Of a stretch of 64,000 bases of DNA, positions 16,837 to 25,128 are shown one piece after another. Within the stretch, counting starts at the first letter, position 1; every line of letters begins with the position of its first letter. This DNA is from Sulfobacillus thermosulfidooxidans (lineage in GTDB: Bacteria; Bacillota; Sulfobacillia; Sulfobacillales; Sulfobacillaceae), in assembly GCF_001280565.1 (NCBI RefSeq), contig NZ_LGRO01000001.1, forward strand, positions 620,001 to 684,000. The letters are read 5' to 3'. The translations under genes and the position numbers were made by a program. A model generated the notes under the pieces. It saw nothing but the letters and a program-made list of their open reading frames with translations. It was not told the origin of the DNA and did not search any database.

Positions 16837-17004
16837 ATGTGGCCCTTTCTCGTTGCCCATCTTGTCATTTTGCCTTTCCCCCCGGTAGGGCATGGCCTTC
16901 CTGTTTTTCCGGTGCATCACTTGATTCCAATGGGTGTCTTGCCCGGAGCGGCCATTGGGCATCCGGTGTGGTTGGGAACCTTACCCGGAGCCGTGTCCCC
17001 GTAA
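16837..17004 (+). CDS. Pro/His-rich hydrophobic peptide, 55 aa
   Basis: ATG 16837 follows TGGAGG at six bases. The peptide starts MWPFLVAHLVILPFPPVGHG and continues with many Pro, His and Leu (HHLIPMGVLPG, HPVWLGTLPG). It resembles the 36-residue peptide at 18443 (FPPPHIPLPGH). Both are enclosed by terminators. It could be a membrane-active or metal-binding peptide. An overlapping frame from 16800 with CPSC also exists, without a ribosome site, and is considered less likely. Confidence 0.4.
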   Translation: MWPFLVAHLVILPFPPVGHGLPVFPVHHLIPMGVLPGAAIGHPVWLGTLPGAVSP

Positions 17005-17016
17005 TTCGGGGTGGTC

Positions 17017-17053
17017 AAAAGCCCTCGAAGCCTTGAGCTTCGAGGGCTTTTGT
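17017..17053 (+). terminator. Strong intrinsic terminator
   Basis: AAAAGCCCTCGAAGC / GCTTCGAGGGCTTTT, 15 bp perfect, 5-base loop CTTGA, followed by TGTTGTG. Because of the flanking A and T runs it can act in both directions. Confidence 0.85.
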
Positions 17054-17088
17054 TGTGTATACGCCCTGCGATGAAGGGAGGGAACCGG

Positions 17089-17217
17089 GTGCGAACCCTA
17101 TGGGACTGGATATGGGTGATCCTCGTGGTAATCGTGTTGGGGGCGGCTATCCATACACGCCATATCTCTCGTCAACCGGTGACATCACAGGAGTGCAAGG
17201 AGGATACGGAATGTTAA
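17089..17217 (+). CDS. Single-pass membrane peptide, 42 aa
   Basis: GTG 17089 lies six bases after AAGGGAGGG. One membrane segment (WIWVILVVIVLGAAI) is followed by a short basic/polar tail with one Cys (SQECKEDTEC). The stop overlaps the start of the next gene by seven bases. Role unknown. Confidence 0.5.
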   Translation: MRTLWDWIWVILVVIVLGAAIHTRHISRQPVTSQECKEDTEC

Positions 17218-17516
17218 CCGAATCGGTGATTGACGCGAAATATTACCAAGTGCGCGCTGGGTCCACCGGAGACCATCCGGATTATCTGTTGGCTCTCGTG
17301 GCGTTGCGGGATCCTGATACGAACCGCATCGTCAAGTATGGGGTGGCCGCGAGTGCCATTGCGGGCAATCCGTACTCCGTGGGCTGGACCGAAGTGACGC
17401 CCGACTATCTGCATCAACGGTGTCGCCGCGTGGCTCCGGACGAGGTTCCCGAAACCTGGAAAGCGGCTTTGGATTCGTATCGTCTTGCTGATCAACCGGA
17501 CGCTCCCATGCCATAG
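17211..17516 (+). CDS. Hypothetical protein, 101 aa
   Basis: ATG 17211 follows CAAGGAGGA. The product is a compact alpha/beta-like protein (YLLALVALRDPDTNRIVKYG, VGWTEVTPDYLHQRCRRVAP in parts) with no Cys clusters or membrane helices. It forms part of a run of very small genes, each with its own strong ribosome site. Not recognised. Confidence 0.6.
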   Translation: MLTESVIDAKYYQVRAGSTGDHPDYLLALVALRDPDTNRIVKYGVAASAIAGNPYSVGWTEVTPDYLHQRCRRVAPDEVPETWKAALDSYRLADQPDAPMP

Positions 17517-17536
17517 AGTCCGAAGGAGGGATGGCT

Positions 17537-17725
17537 ATGCAACTGATTTCGCACGATCCTCACACTGGAAACCCGGTGTTTTATCTCGATGGCGTGTGGG
17601 TGCTCTGTGCGCGATGTGCCGAACAGGTTCCCGTGGGTCGCGTGGATGGACCCCATCGCATTGAGTGGCACGGTGAACCGGACGGAGTACCCCGGTGTGA
17701 GCGGTGTCACCGGCCCCTGGTTTAA
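17537..17725 (+). CDS. Small zinc-ribbon protein, 62 aa
   Basis: The second ATG (17537) is spaced seven bases from AAGGAGG; the first (17531) abuts it. Two Cys pairs, VLCARCAEQ and PRCERCHRP, about 25 residues apart, form a probable four-Cys zinc ribbon around a beta hairpin. Part of the element's set of small zinc proteins. Function unknown. Confidence 0.65.
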   Translation: MQLISHDPHTGNPVFYLDGVWVLCARCAEQVPVGRVDGPHRIEWHGEPDGVPRCERCHRPLV

Positions 17726-17743
17726 GGCTAAGGAGGGAGTGCT

Positions 17744-17944
17744 ATGGCAATTACCCATCGGCCCCGAGGATATCGGATTTTTGCGGTGCGATATCCGGAT
17801 GGGCGGCAGAGTTCAGTCATGGTTTATGAGGACGAAGATCCCTATGTGGTGTGTGCTCAGAAGTGCCCGGGAGCGCAATTGGGCGAGGCGGTGTACGGAG
17901 CCACGTATGATCCCGCGACCGGCGGATTGTGGGCGGGGGACTAA
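17744..17944 (+). CDS. Hypothetical small protein, 66 aa
   Basis: ATG 17744 follows AAGGAGGGA. Beta-rich small domain (RIFAVRYPDGRQSSVMVYED) with two isolated Cys (VCAQKC). Nothing catalytic. Coding seems likely from the ribosome site and position in the gene run. Confidence 0.55.
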   Translation: MAITHRPRGYRIFAVRYPDGRQSSVMVYEDEDPYVVCAQKCPGAQLGEAVYGATYDPATGGLWAGD

Positions 17945-17988
17945 CGGGGGCGAAAAGGGCTGGTGATATCGTGACGCTGACTCAATAA

Positions 17989-18309
17989 GTGATTCAATTG
18001 CTCCGGAACAACACCCACGAGGACAATCTCCAAAAGATTGCTGATGAGGTCTTGCAACGTGGGTGTGAATCGGGGATTATAGCCGAACTGGTGGCGGATG
18101 ATGATGCCGCTGGTTTTTATCGGCGAAATCGGAACGCAATTGGGATGGTGGTGTCCAATCATTTAGGATCAAATCCCGCGATCTTTTTTGGGGATCAATG
18201 GGACCGTGATGATCCTACGGCGAGCAACCCACACAATCAAAAACTTTTAGTGTGGTTTGCCGTGGAACAAACCATTCGTGATAAATATTTTAGTATCGTT
18301 TGGTCTTAA
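17989..18309 (+). CDS. Hypothetical helical protein, 106 aa
   Basis: The frame opens at GTG 17989 directly after a TAA; no strong ribosome site lies before it, but a five-codon frame (GTG 17971 to TAA 17988) with AAAAGGG upstream ends exactly there and could hand ribosomes over. The protein is helical (DNLQKIADEVLQRGCESGII, YRRNRNAIGMVVSNHLG). Base use is a little AT-richer than neighbours. Not recognised. Confidence 0.5.
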   Translation: MIQLLRNNTHEDNLQKIADEVLQRGCESGIIAELVADDDAAGFYRRNRNAIGMVVSNHLGSNPAIFFGDQWDRDDPTASNPHNQKLLVWFAVEQTIRDKYFSIVWS

Positions 18310-18365
18310 AGAAACGCCTCGCACTTGCCTTGCTTGCTATTTTCCTCGCGAAAGTTAGAGTCCCC

Positions 18366-18401
18366 ACGCCTCCGAGCCTCCCCGCTCGGAGGCGTTGCGT
18401 T
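18366..18401 (+). terminator. Intrinsic terminator
   Basis: ACGCCTCCGAGC / GCTCGGAGGCGT, 12 bp, loop CTCCCC, then TGCGTTTT. Ends the run of small genes beginning at 17089. Confidence 0.7.
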
Positions 18402-18442
18402 TTGGGGATGGTTCCCCACCACTACGTATCGAGGTGATAATC

Positions 18443-18553
18443 ATGGAGTTTTTGCACGCGATGTTTCCGTTACTGTTCCATTTTCCGATTTTCCCGCCGC
18501 CCCACATTCCCTTGCCGGGCCATCTGGTAACGCAGGGGATTCACTTGCCATAA
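18443..18553 (+). CDS. Pro/His/Phe-rich peptide, 36 aa
   Basis: ATG 18443 is seven bases after GAGGTGA. Sequence landmarks are MEFLHAMFPLLFHFPIFP and PHIPLPGHLV; the composition is very hydrophobic with five His and eight Pro. It resembles the 55-residue peptide at 16837. Too short for a domain call; a membrane-active, bacteriocin-like or regulatory peptide are all possible. Confidence 0.4.
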   Translation: MEFLHAMFPLLFHFPIFPPPHIPLPGHLVTQGIHLP

Positions 18554-18566
18554 GGAGGCGTTCTGT

Positions 18567-18806
18567 ATGCGGGTGGCCGCGGCAGACACGATTTCTGGGA
18601 ACCTGATCACCGATTTTTTTGAGATCGGACAGATTCTCGAAGCCCTTGGTCGGTCTGATTTAACAGGCGAAGCGAGTGGACTCATCGTGACTGTTAATGA
18701 GCGAGCGGGCGAATACGAGGCGGTGTGGATGACCACGGCTTCGCGCCCCTATGAAACCACGTGTCGTTACCGGTGTATCTGGGATCACGGGCAGATGGTG
18801 GGATAA
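18567..18806 (+). CDS. Hypothetical protein, 79 aa
   Basis: ATG 18567 follows TAAGGAGG. Helical first half (ISGNLITDFFEIGQILEAL), beta second half (GLIVTVNERAGEYEAVWMTT). Followed by a terminator, so probably the end of a two-gene transcript with the peptide at 18443. Not recognised. Confidence 0.55.
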   Translation: MRVAAADTISGNLITDFFEIGQILEALGRSDLTGEASGLIVTVNERAGEYEAVWMTTASRPYETTCRYRCIWDHGQMVG

Positions 18807-18816
18807 CAGATCAAAG

Positions 18817-18850
18817 ACCGCCCCGAGGACAACCGGGGCGGTTGGATTTT
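18817..18850 (+). terminator. Intrinsic terminator
   Basis: ACCGCCCCG / CGGGGCGGT around AGGACAAC, followed by TGGATTTTTG. Placed between the small-gene set and the partition/pilus operon. Confidence 0.7.
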
Positions 18851-18893
18851 TGCGGTGCAGATTGGCCAGTTCACTGACGAAGGGGGGAAGGGC

Positions 18894-19139
18894 GTGGTTG
18901 AATGGTCCGTGTACGCCCAGCGTACAAGTCACGAGGAGCCCCGATGCCTAGCCACGGGGATTGATCCGACCGACCAGGCTCGGGAACGGTGTCGGGAGTT
19001 AGCTCAGCAATATCATCTGGATCAAGACCCGCAAGCTATTGATGTGGGTCACGGGCAAGTGTTGTGGGAAGTCGTCGCCCAGGACCCGGCCCACCCGGAT
19101 GGATGGGTGATGGTGCATGCCTGGGTCATTAAACGATAA
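18894..19139 (+). CDS. Hypothetical protein, 81 aa
   Basis: GTG 18894 follows AGGGGGGAAGGG; an upstream GTG at 18855 in frame has no ribosome site. The product holds a helical region TDQARERCRELAQQYHL and a beta end VLWEVVAQDP...WVMVHAWVIKR. It precedes the actin-like gene by 28 bases and may open that operon. Not recognised. Confidence 0.5.
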   Translation: MVEWSVYAQRTSHEEPRCLATGIDPTDQARERCRELAQQYHLDQDPQAIDVGHGQVLWEVVAQDPAHPDGWVMVHAWVIKR

Positions 19140-19167
19140 AACAATAAACTAAGGAGTTTCTGCTCTT

Positions 19168-20145
19168 ATGCTCATCGCTATTGATACGGGTCATGGATAT
19201 TGCAAAGGCATGGGCCCCCGAGGCTCCCGTTGGTCGGCTCCCAGCTGGCTGGTGCCCGATACGGGGGATGGCATGGTGGCGTCCATGGAGTTTTTGGGCA
19301 CCCCCCGCCCCATCACCGTGGCGTGGAACGGGGCGGCTCCCCGATCCTATTGGTGGGGTTCCGATGCCCGGCGGGGGGCTCGGGTCATTCTGGCTCCGGA
19401 TAAAGGGCATACGCCCCGCACGTGGGACCTAACCCTCATTAGTGGTGTGCTGACCGTGCAATCGGCGGGGGATGACCCGGCGCGGGAACCCTGGGATTTA
19501 GCCATTGGCGTGCCTTTGGGGTGGTATTCCTCGCAAAAGGATGCCCTGGCCGAGGCATTGCGGGGGCAAGGACAGGTCATGGGGGTTCCGGTGACAGTGC
19601 GACAAGTGGCAGTGTTCCCGCAAGGGATGGCCGCGGTGTTAGCGAACGCCCCACCTGACCGCCCCGGACTATACGGGGTGATCGACATCGGGTATGGCAC
19701 GACCGAATATCTCATCGTGGAAGTGCAACCCGGAGGCCGGGTGCGAGTCACGGCAGATCCCGCTGGAACGTGGGAAATGGGCATGCGAACCATCTCCCAA
19801 CGGGTTGCGAATCGCGTGGTTCAACAGACTGGGGTGATGGTCGATCCCGAAGACGTGGATCATGTAGACACGCTGACCATCCGGGGAGAAGATCTGGATC
19901 TCCGAGACTGGCGACAAGACGCGGTGCGGTGGTGGCAGCTCGTCCTGCAAGATCATTTGGATGCCGTGTGGCACCACACCTTGCCCCGTATGGCCGCGTG
20001 TTGGGTCGTGGGGGGCGGAGCGGATGCCCTATCCGGGGTTACGGTCAACGGGATGCCTTTAACAATTTTGCCGGATGCCCGGTGGGCGAATGTCACGGGA
20101 TATTGGAATGCCATGAGCCGGCGGGTGGAAGCGGGAGGATTGTAA
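19168..20145 (+). CDS. ParM/Alp-type actin-like ATPase (DNA segregation), 325 aa
   Basis: ATG 19168 follows AAGGAG. Actin-fold signatures: phosphate-1 loop AIDTGHGYCKG (residues 4-14), phosphate-2 loop GVIDIGYGTTEYLIV near 169, and adenosine motif WVVGGGAD near 279. Length and motifs fit bacterial plasmid-type actins (ParM/StbA, Alp7A-like), which form filaments that push DNA copies apart. The next gene begins within its stop codon and encodes a small basic protein in the ParR position. A segregation system would stabilise the element after excision; an alternative is a role in assembling the transfer apparatus. Confidence 0.8.
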   Translation: MLIAIDTGHGYCKGMGPRGSRWSAPSWLVPDTGDGMVASMEFLGTPRPITVAWNGAAPRSYWWGSDARRGARVILAPDKGHTPRTWDLTLISGVLTVQSAGDDPAREPWDLAIGVPLGWYSSQKDALAEALRGQGQVMGVPVTVRQVAVFPQGMAAVLANAPPDRPGLYGVIDIGYGTTEYLIVEVQPGGRVRVTADPAGTWEMGMRTISQRVANRVVQQTGVMVDPEDVDHVDTLTIRGEDLDLRDWRQDAVRWWQLVLQDHLDAVWHHTLPRMAACWVVGGGADALSGVTVNGMPLTILPDARWANVTGYWNAMSRRVEAGGL

Positions 20146-20453
20146 TGGCACATCGATCCCGGTTGACGCTGTATTGGGAAGGCCCCGATGCCGCATTGGG
20201 AGAGTGGATTGCCACCCATATTCCTCCGCGCCAGCGCTCGGCGTGGATCAAGGCGTGCATCCGCCGGGCGATTGCCGAAGACTCTCGGGCCCCGGGGGAT
20301 CTCGTAGCACGTGTCACCCGCCTCGAAGAACAAATGGCTCGGTTAATGCGGACGGACTCTTCCGAGAATGGCTCTGCGAATCAGTGGGAATCGGACGCAA
20401 TGGATGCGTTTCTGGCATCATGGTCTCCGCGTTCCGAAGACCCCACGGACTAG
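20145..20453 (+). CDS. ParR-like DNA-binding adaptor candidate, 102 aa
   Basis: TAATG overlap with the actin-like gene shows coupling. The N-terminus has a beta strand then two helices (SRLTLYWEG, ALGEWIATHIPPRQRSAW, IKACIRRAIAE), the order of a ribbon-helix-helix fold, followed by a coiled-coil (VARVTRLEEQMARLM) and an acidic tail. ParR proteins have the same design and link parC DNA to ParM filaments. Assignment rests on position and fold pattern, not on a conserved motif. Confidence 0.55.
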   Translation: MAHRSRLTLYWEGPDAALGEWIATHIPPRQRSAWIKACIRRAIAEDSRAPGDLVARVTRLEEQMARLMRTDSSENGSANQWESDAMDAFLASWSPRSEDPTD

Positions 20454-20510
20454 GTTGCCCATGGCCCGAGAATCTGGCCGCATAGCGGGCGTAAAGAAAG
20501 GAGAGCAAGA

Positions 20511-22025
20511 GTGGCCAAATCCAATAAAATGTGGACGGTGTTGGTGGCCGTGGATCCGGACGCCAATACCAGTTTGTTGCAGTGGGTGCAGGAAGAAGGA
20601 CGGGACTTTGTCACGGAGGTCTTAGAAGCTGCCCATGCTTCGCAAATCCCCAACGTGTTGACATTGCGGGCGGATCAACCGATTGCCCTGTGGTTATCCA
20701 CCGTATGCCCACAATTGCCGGAGTGGGCGCAGGTGATCACCACGCTCGTTCAACACCGTACCGCCCCGACTCGGATTGTGTTGCTGGCCGAAGGAACTCC
20801 CGATGGGGTGGCGGGAGACCTGGGAAGTCTTGCGGCCACGCCCTTGGTGGCCATGGCCACCATTTTTCGACCCACCCAGCAAACCGGCACCAATGAATTA
20901 GTCTACAATTACGCGGCAATTGGTGAAGCCTTATGGTCAGCCCAGGCTCCGGTGGTCACGGCTTCGGGACCAGCGGGGACAGGAGCCCAAACGCTCCGAG
21001 TGTTGCCCGCACAAAGTCCTACTGAGTCATCGGAGTGGCATGAACCCGCGACCCCAGATGGAGCCTCGGGAACTGCCCCAGCATCCCAATCAAGGTGGTT
21101 TCGCAAAAAAGCCAAAACTCCGAAAAGCGCATCCTCGCCTCCTCGTGGGAATGAGGTTTTGTCATCCCCTGTGGTGATGCGCACTGTGTTACCTCCCAGT
21201 CGCTTAATTGTTGTGGTAGGAGGCAAAGGAGGCGTGGGCAAAACCACCGTTGTGGCATCGCTCATTCGGCAAGCGGCTCGGCGATACGGGAGTGCCATGG
21301 GAATCGATTTTGACTACTTGAAGCCCAATCTGGCATTGCACTTTTGGCCCATCGATGCCCGCATGCCAAACATTGATGAATTGTTCGACAGCATTGATAT
21401 CGCTCGGGGAGCGGCGGGAGACGCGGGCATTGATGAAGAAACCGAGCGGCGCATGGTGGCGGAATGGATCGGCCAGCTCCGCCCCCCGGACCCCGGGATC
21501 TTGGTCGTACCCGGACCCACTCGCCGCCTCCGGGTGACGTTGCCTCCGGAACGCGCACCGGGATACGTGCTGGACTGGGCATTGGCGCAGAACGATCCGG
21601 TGATTGTGGTGGATACAGACCCGGCGTTAGACGAAGCGGCGGAAACCGCCTTGAATCGAGCGGGGCAGGATGGTGTCATCGTGTTGGTGACGACGCCAGA
21701 ATACGATGCGTTGGCTGAGGCAGACCGCGTGCGGCAACAAATGGTGCAGGGGTTAGGCATCCCGGATGAGCGCATCGTGCTGCTTCTGAATTATCGGGGC
21801 AGCCCGCATGCCGCCGTGCCGGTCAAAGAAATTCTGACCACGCATTTACCCGGCCTCGAATTAGTGGGCACCCTGCCATGGGTGCCTAAAGCCGCCAACG
21901 CTGCGTTGATGCACCAACGCGAAATTCCCTGGCCCCGGCGAGTCCATTGGGATCGGGTCTTAACCACATTGACGGGGCGACAACCCGATACCCGGGCACA
22001 AAAACGGGCTCGAAAGCGGGCGTAA
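20511..22025 (+). CDS. CpaE/TadZ-like MinD-family ATPase, 504 aa
   Basis: GTG 20511 after AAAGGAGAG. The N-terminal 140 residues are a receiver-like/atypical domain, then a Pro/Ser-rich linker, then from about 230 a MinD/ParA ATPase with deviant Walker A VVVGGKGGVGKTTVVASL and the switch-like VVVDTDPALDEAAETAL. This two-part design is that of CpaE/TadZ, the polar localiser of Tad pilus assembly. It heads a run with TadA-, TadB- and TadC-like genes. The Walker A Lys pair is intact, so it should bind ATP. Confidence 0.8.
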   Translation: MAKSNKMWTVLVAVDPDANTSLLQWVQEEGRDFVTEVLEAAHASQIPNVLTLRADQPIALWLSTVCPQLPEWAQVITTLVQHRTAPTRIVLLAEGTPDGVAGDLGSLAATPLVAMATIFRPTQQTGTNELVYNYAAIGEALWSAQAPVVTASGPAGTGAQTLRVLPAQSPTESSEWHEPATPDGASGTAPASQSRWFRKKAKTPKSASSPPRGNEVLSSPVVMRTVLPPSRLIVVVGGKGGVGKTTVVASLIRQAARRYGSAMGIDFDYLKPNLALHFWPIDARMPNIDELFDSIDIARGAAGDAGIDEETERRMVAEWIGQLRPPDPGILVVPGPTRRLRVTLPPERAPGYVLDWALAQNDPVIVVDTDPALDEAAETALNRAGQDGVIVLVTTPEYDALAEADRVRQQMVQGLGIPDERIVLLLNYRGSPHAAVPVKEILTTHLPGLELVGTLPWVPKAANAALMHQREIPWPRRVHWDRVLTTLTGRQPDTRAQKRARKRA

Positions 22026-22096
22026 GGCCAAGACATAAAACAGTAACGATTGGGACCAGGCGGTATCCTAGGCGAACGAGAAAGGCAGGCGAATGT

Positions 22097-23410
22097 ATGG
22101 CAAACGTCAATCAATATTTGCGGCGGGGCACTGAACGGGAAGCTCTCCGCGCGAATCTACAGCACAATGTGCAAGATCCCACGGTGGACCGCTATGAAAG
22201 TGCCGCGTGGGATTGGATCGAAGCCCATTATCCGCAACTCATGACCATGAGTTCGGGCTATGTCGATGCCGCGCTCGTGGCGGATGTGGTGTCTCGGGCT
22301 GTGGCGCAATTAGGCATTGCGGCTCCCAAAGTCCGCACGGCCATTGCCGAAAAGCTACGCAGTCGGATTATCGGAGCGGGAGCGATTGATCCCTGGATGA
22401 ATGATCCTACCGTGACAGAAATCACGGTGAGTGGCACCCGGGTGCGGATTTTGCATCAGACTCCCGAAGGCCCCCGGTGGGATGTCGTGCCGGGGGTGTT
22501 ACGCACGCCGCAAGATGCCTCGGCCTTGGCGGACTTTCTATGCACGCGAGCCGGAGCCCGTTATCAGCCCGTTCGTCCACTGCAAACGATCATGTGGCCG
22601 ACCAACGGGGCCCGGATTAACGTGGTGCACGAAAGTATTTCGGGCAATGGGGGGCCGTTGTTGACCATCCGGAAACGAGCCCGGGGTCAAGCCATGGATC
22701 TGGGTGATTTGATCGACCGGGGCATGTTAAATGCCGAAATGGAAGATTTTTTGATTCAGGTCGTGCGGGGGCGCGCCAACGTCATCATTGCGGGTGCCAC
22801 CAACACCGGCAAAACGACGATTCTCCGAGCGGTGGCCCGGGCCGCGATTCCGCTCACGGAACGGATTGTCACGATTGAAGATATTGACGAGTTGCAACTG
22901 GTGGACTTTTTCCCCGAGGCCGTGTCGATGATTGGTCATGAAAAGTCCGATGCGGATGCAGCGGATGTCGATGTGTCCCTTCACGCTCTGTTTGTCAATG
23001 CGTTGCGGATGACGCCTGACCGCATTATTGTGGGGGAGATTCGGGGGGCAGAGACCAAAGACGTATTGGAAGCTGGTGTGACCGAAGCCGGAGGGTTAAT
23101 GCTCACGGTGCATCTCAAAGATCCCTCAATGTTGTTTGGACGTTTTTACTGGATGTTGTTAGGGGCTGGATTGGGCATGCCCTGGGATACAGTGGTGCAA
23201 CAAGTCAAAGCGGCGTTTAACATCGTGGTGCACATTACCCGGTGGGTGAATGAGGATGGAGAACTGGTGCGGCGGATTACGAATATCTCGGAAATTTTGG
23301 ATTCGGGAGACATTGTATCCTTATGGGATTGGGACGGGCACGATTGGATTTCCAAAGCCTTACCATCTGCCGATCTCATGACACGCATTCAGCGGTATTT
23401 GAATGCCTAA
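22097..23410 (+). CDS. TadA/CpaF (VirB11-type) secretion ATPase, 437 aa
   Basis: ATG 22097 follows GAAAGGCAGG; upstream in-frame codons lack a ribosome site. Seen: an N-terminal helical domain, then the core with IDPWMNDPTVTEITVSG typical of CpaF, Walker A IIAGATNTGKTT (about 229-240), Asp box IVTIEDIDELQL near 258, and Walker B RIIVGEIRGAE near 310, with a His box TVHLKDP. This hexameric motor drives pilus assembly. It is followed by two inner-membrane platform genes, completing the Tad core. Confidence 0.88.
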   Translation: MANVNQYLRRGTEREALRANLQHNVQDPTVDRYESAAWDWIEAHYPQLMTMSSGYVDAALVADVVSRAVAQLGIAAPKVRTAIAEKLRSRIIGAGAIDPWMNDPTVTEITVSGTRVRILHQTPEGPRWDVVPGVLRTPQDASALADFLCTRAGARYQPVRPLQTIMWPTNGARINVVHESISGNGGPLLTIRKRARGQAMDLGDLIDRGMLNAEMEDFLIQVVRGRANVIIAGATNTGKTTILRAVARAAIPLTERIVTIEDIDELQLVDFFPEAVSMIGHEKSDADAADVDVSLHALFVNALRMTPDRIIVGEIRGAETKDVLEAGVTEAGGLMLTVHLKDPSMLFGRFYWMLLGAGLGMPWDTVVQQVKAAFNIVVHITRWVNEDGELVRRITNISEILDSGDIVSLWDWDGHDWISKALPSADLMTRIQRYLNA

Positions 23411-23440
23411 GAGCGAAACATCCGGAGAAGGAGGAGAACC

Positions 23441-24280
23441 ATGCACACGGCAGCGGTTATGGGAATGGCGTTAGCCGGAGGAGGCTTCGGATGGATCGGG
23501 TGGATACTGGGTCTGTTGCAATGGAGAACCCCATCATCACGCCCCCGGCGAGAACTGGCGTGGGACATTGGTCCTCACTGGCCATCCTGGGTCATGCGAG
23601 TGGCTCCCATTGCCAGTGGGGTGATCGGAGCCGCCGTCGTCTGGGAGATTACCCACAACGTTGGAGAAGTGATGGGACTCAGCATTATCGCAGGCATGTT
23701 GCCTCGGCTCATGTGGATCACCATACGACGCCATCGCCGGATCGAATTGGATACCCAGTTTTATTCGCTGGCCAACACGCTCCGGTTGTTGCTCCCGATT
23801 ACGTCCAATGTGATTGACGCCTTGCGGGATGTGCGCGATACCTCGGATAACCCGTTGGCGGATGTGCTGACCGTGGCCCTGCGCCGCGAAACCCGGGAAA
23901 CCGGGGCCGCCACCGAATTTTTGCGGGCAGTGGGGCATGATTTGGGTCTGGGGGAAGTGGAACTCTTTGGCGACATTCTGACCCAAGTGCGCACTCAAAC
24001 CGTGCAAGCCAGTGAATTGCTCACCAACCTCACGATGCTGTGGGGAGATCGGTTGCAAGTCGAACAGAAGCGGGCGGGGAAAATCGCAGGAAGTCGGCGG
24101 TTGGCCAGTGTTATGTTGGTCGCTACGTTGTTGGTGCAACTCGGATGGCCCTTGGTCTCTCAAACCATTGCGCAACTGGATCGGTCGGTTATCGCTGCCA
24201 TCTTTGGTGCGATTGCCAGCGGCATGACGTTGGGAGCATGGGCATTGCTTACGCAACAGCTACAAAAAACGGCGGCTTAA
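23441..24280 (+). CDS. TadB-like inner-membrane platform protein, 279 aa
   Basis: ATG 23441 follows GAAGGAGGAG. Has an N-terminal hydrophobic helix, a pair of helices around 50-90, a cytoplasmic helical domain (YSLANTLRLLLPITSNVIDA and FLRAVGHDLGLGEVELFGDIL in parts), and two helices at the C-terminus. This is the T2SSF/TadB arrangement. The partner TadC-like gene follows after 20 bases. It anchors the TadA motor in the membrane. Confidence 0.8.
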   Translation: MHTAAVMGMALAGGGFGWIGWILGLLQWRTPSSRPRRELAWDIGPHWPSWVMRVAPIASGVIGAAVVWEITHNVGEVMGLSIIAGMLPRLMWITIRRHRRIELDTQFYSLANTLRLLLPITSNVIDALRDVRDTSDNPLADVLTVALRRETRETGAATEFLRAVGHDLGLGEVELFGDILTQVRTQTVQASELLTNLTMLWGDRLQVEQKRAGKIAGSRRLASVMLVATLLVQLGWPLVSQTIAQLDRSVIAAIFGAIASGMTLGAWALLTQQLQKTAA

Positions 24281-24299
24281 GCCTAGAAGGAGGCTTTAT

Positions 24300-25115
24300 A
24301 TGACAGGATGGATTGCCATGATGAGTGTGGCTAGTGCGGGGGCCTGGATCGGATGGATGCTCGGCCCTCGCCCTCGCCCTTTGTCGTATTTTGCCGCCCC
24401 TCGCCCCAGTCTCGAAGAGCGGATTCGCCAGATCGGACAGTGGGTGTGGAAACGGGTCACGATGGAGCGAATTCGCCAAGATGCCACGGCCATGCGCATG
24501 AATGTGACGCAATGGTTTGTGATGGTGCTCCTGTTGTCTGGGGGGGTTGGGGTATTACTTGGGTTGTCGGGTGTGCCCTGGATTGTTGTGGGGATAGGGG
24601 TCATAGGCATCGTGGCGGGGCTCCCCAATCTGGTCATTCGGCGTCGTTTTGCCCGATGGCAACGCCGGGTGGTGGCAAATCTTCCGGGGTTTTTGCATCA
24701 CTTGCAAATTTTGTTGGATTTAGGATTGCCCCTCATTCCGGCGATTGAGGAAGCCCGGCACCGGGTGTATGGCCCCTTGGGGGATCAATTAGATCGCGTG
24801 TTATTTGACTTGCAACGGGGGTATCCCGTGTCCCAGGCATTTTTGAACATGGCAGAGCGGGTGCGTCGAATGGAAACGATGGTGCTCGCGGCCATCTTAA
24901 GTACGACAGCGGGGCGCCGTTTATCGGGGCAGGCTCTCGAACCCCTGGTCACCATGTTGAATGCGATCCAGTACCGGGAGGAAGAACGGATTACCGGCCA
25001 AGTCGATCAAACGATGAGTGCCATCCCTATTTTATCCGTGTTTAGCGCGATGGCCATTGGGGTGTATTTTTTGATCGCGCAGGCTCTCACAGGGCTGCAC
25101 GGGTTACAACTGTGA
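24300..25115 (+). CDS. TadC-like inner-membrane platform protein, 271 aa
   Basis: ATG 24300 follows AAGGAGG. A double helix near 75-110 precedes a T2SSF domain with LPGFLHHLQILLDLGLPLIPA and GYPVSQAFLNMAERV, then ITGQVDQTMSAIPILSVFSAM leading into the last helix. Motifs and length fit TadC. Co-translated with TadB in the same operon. Confidence 0.8.
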   Translation: MTGWIAMMSVASAGAWIGWMLGPRPRPLSYFAAPRPSLEERIRQIGQWVWKRVTMERIRQDATAMRMNVTQWFVMVLLLSGGVGVLLGLSGVPWIVVGIGVIGIVAGLPNLVIRRRFARWQRRVVANLPGFLHHLQILLDLGLPLIPAIEEARHRVYGPLGDQLDRVLFDLQRGYPVSQAFLNMAERVRRMETMVLAAILSTTAGRRLSGQALEPLVTMLNAIQYREEERITGQVDQTMSAIPILSVFSAMAIGVYFLIAQALTGLHGLQL

Positions 25116-25128
25116 TGGGAGACCCCGC

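Noticed and set aside
16654-17004. 116-codon frame covering the leader RNA and the Pro/His-rich peptide
   Set aside because: Its ATG has no ribosome site and it would pass through a terminator; only the last 55 codons have a proper start.
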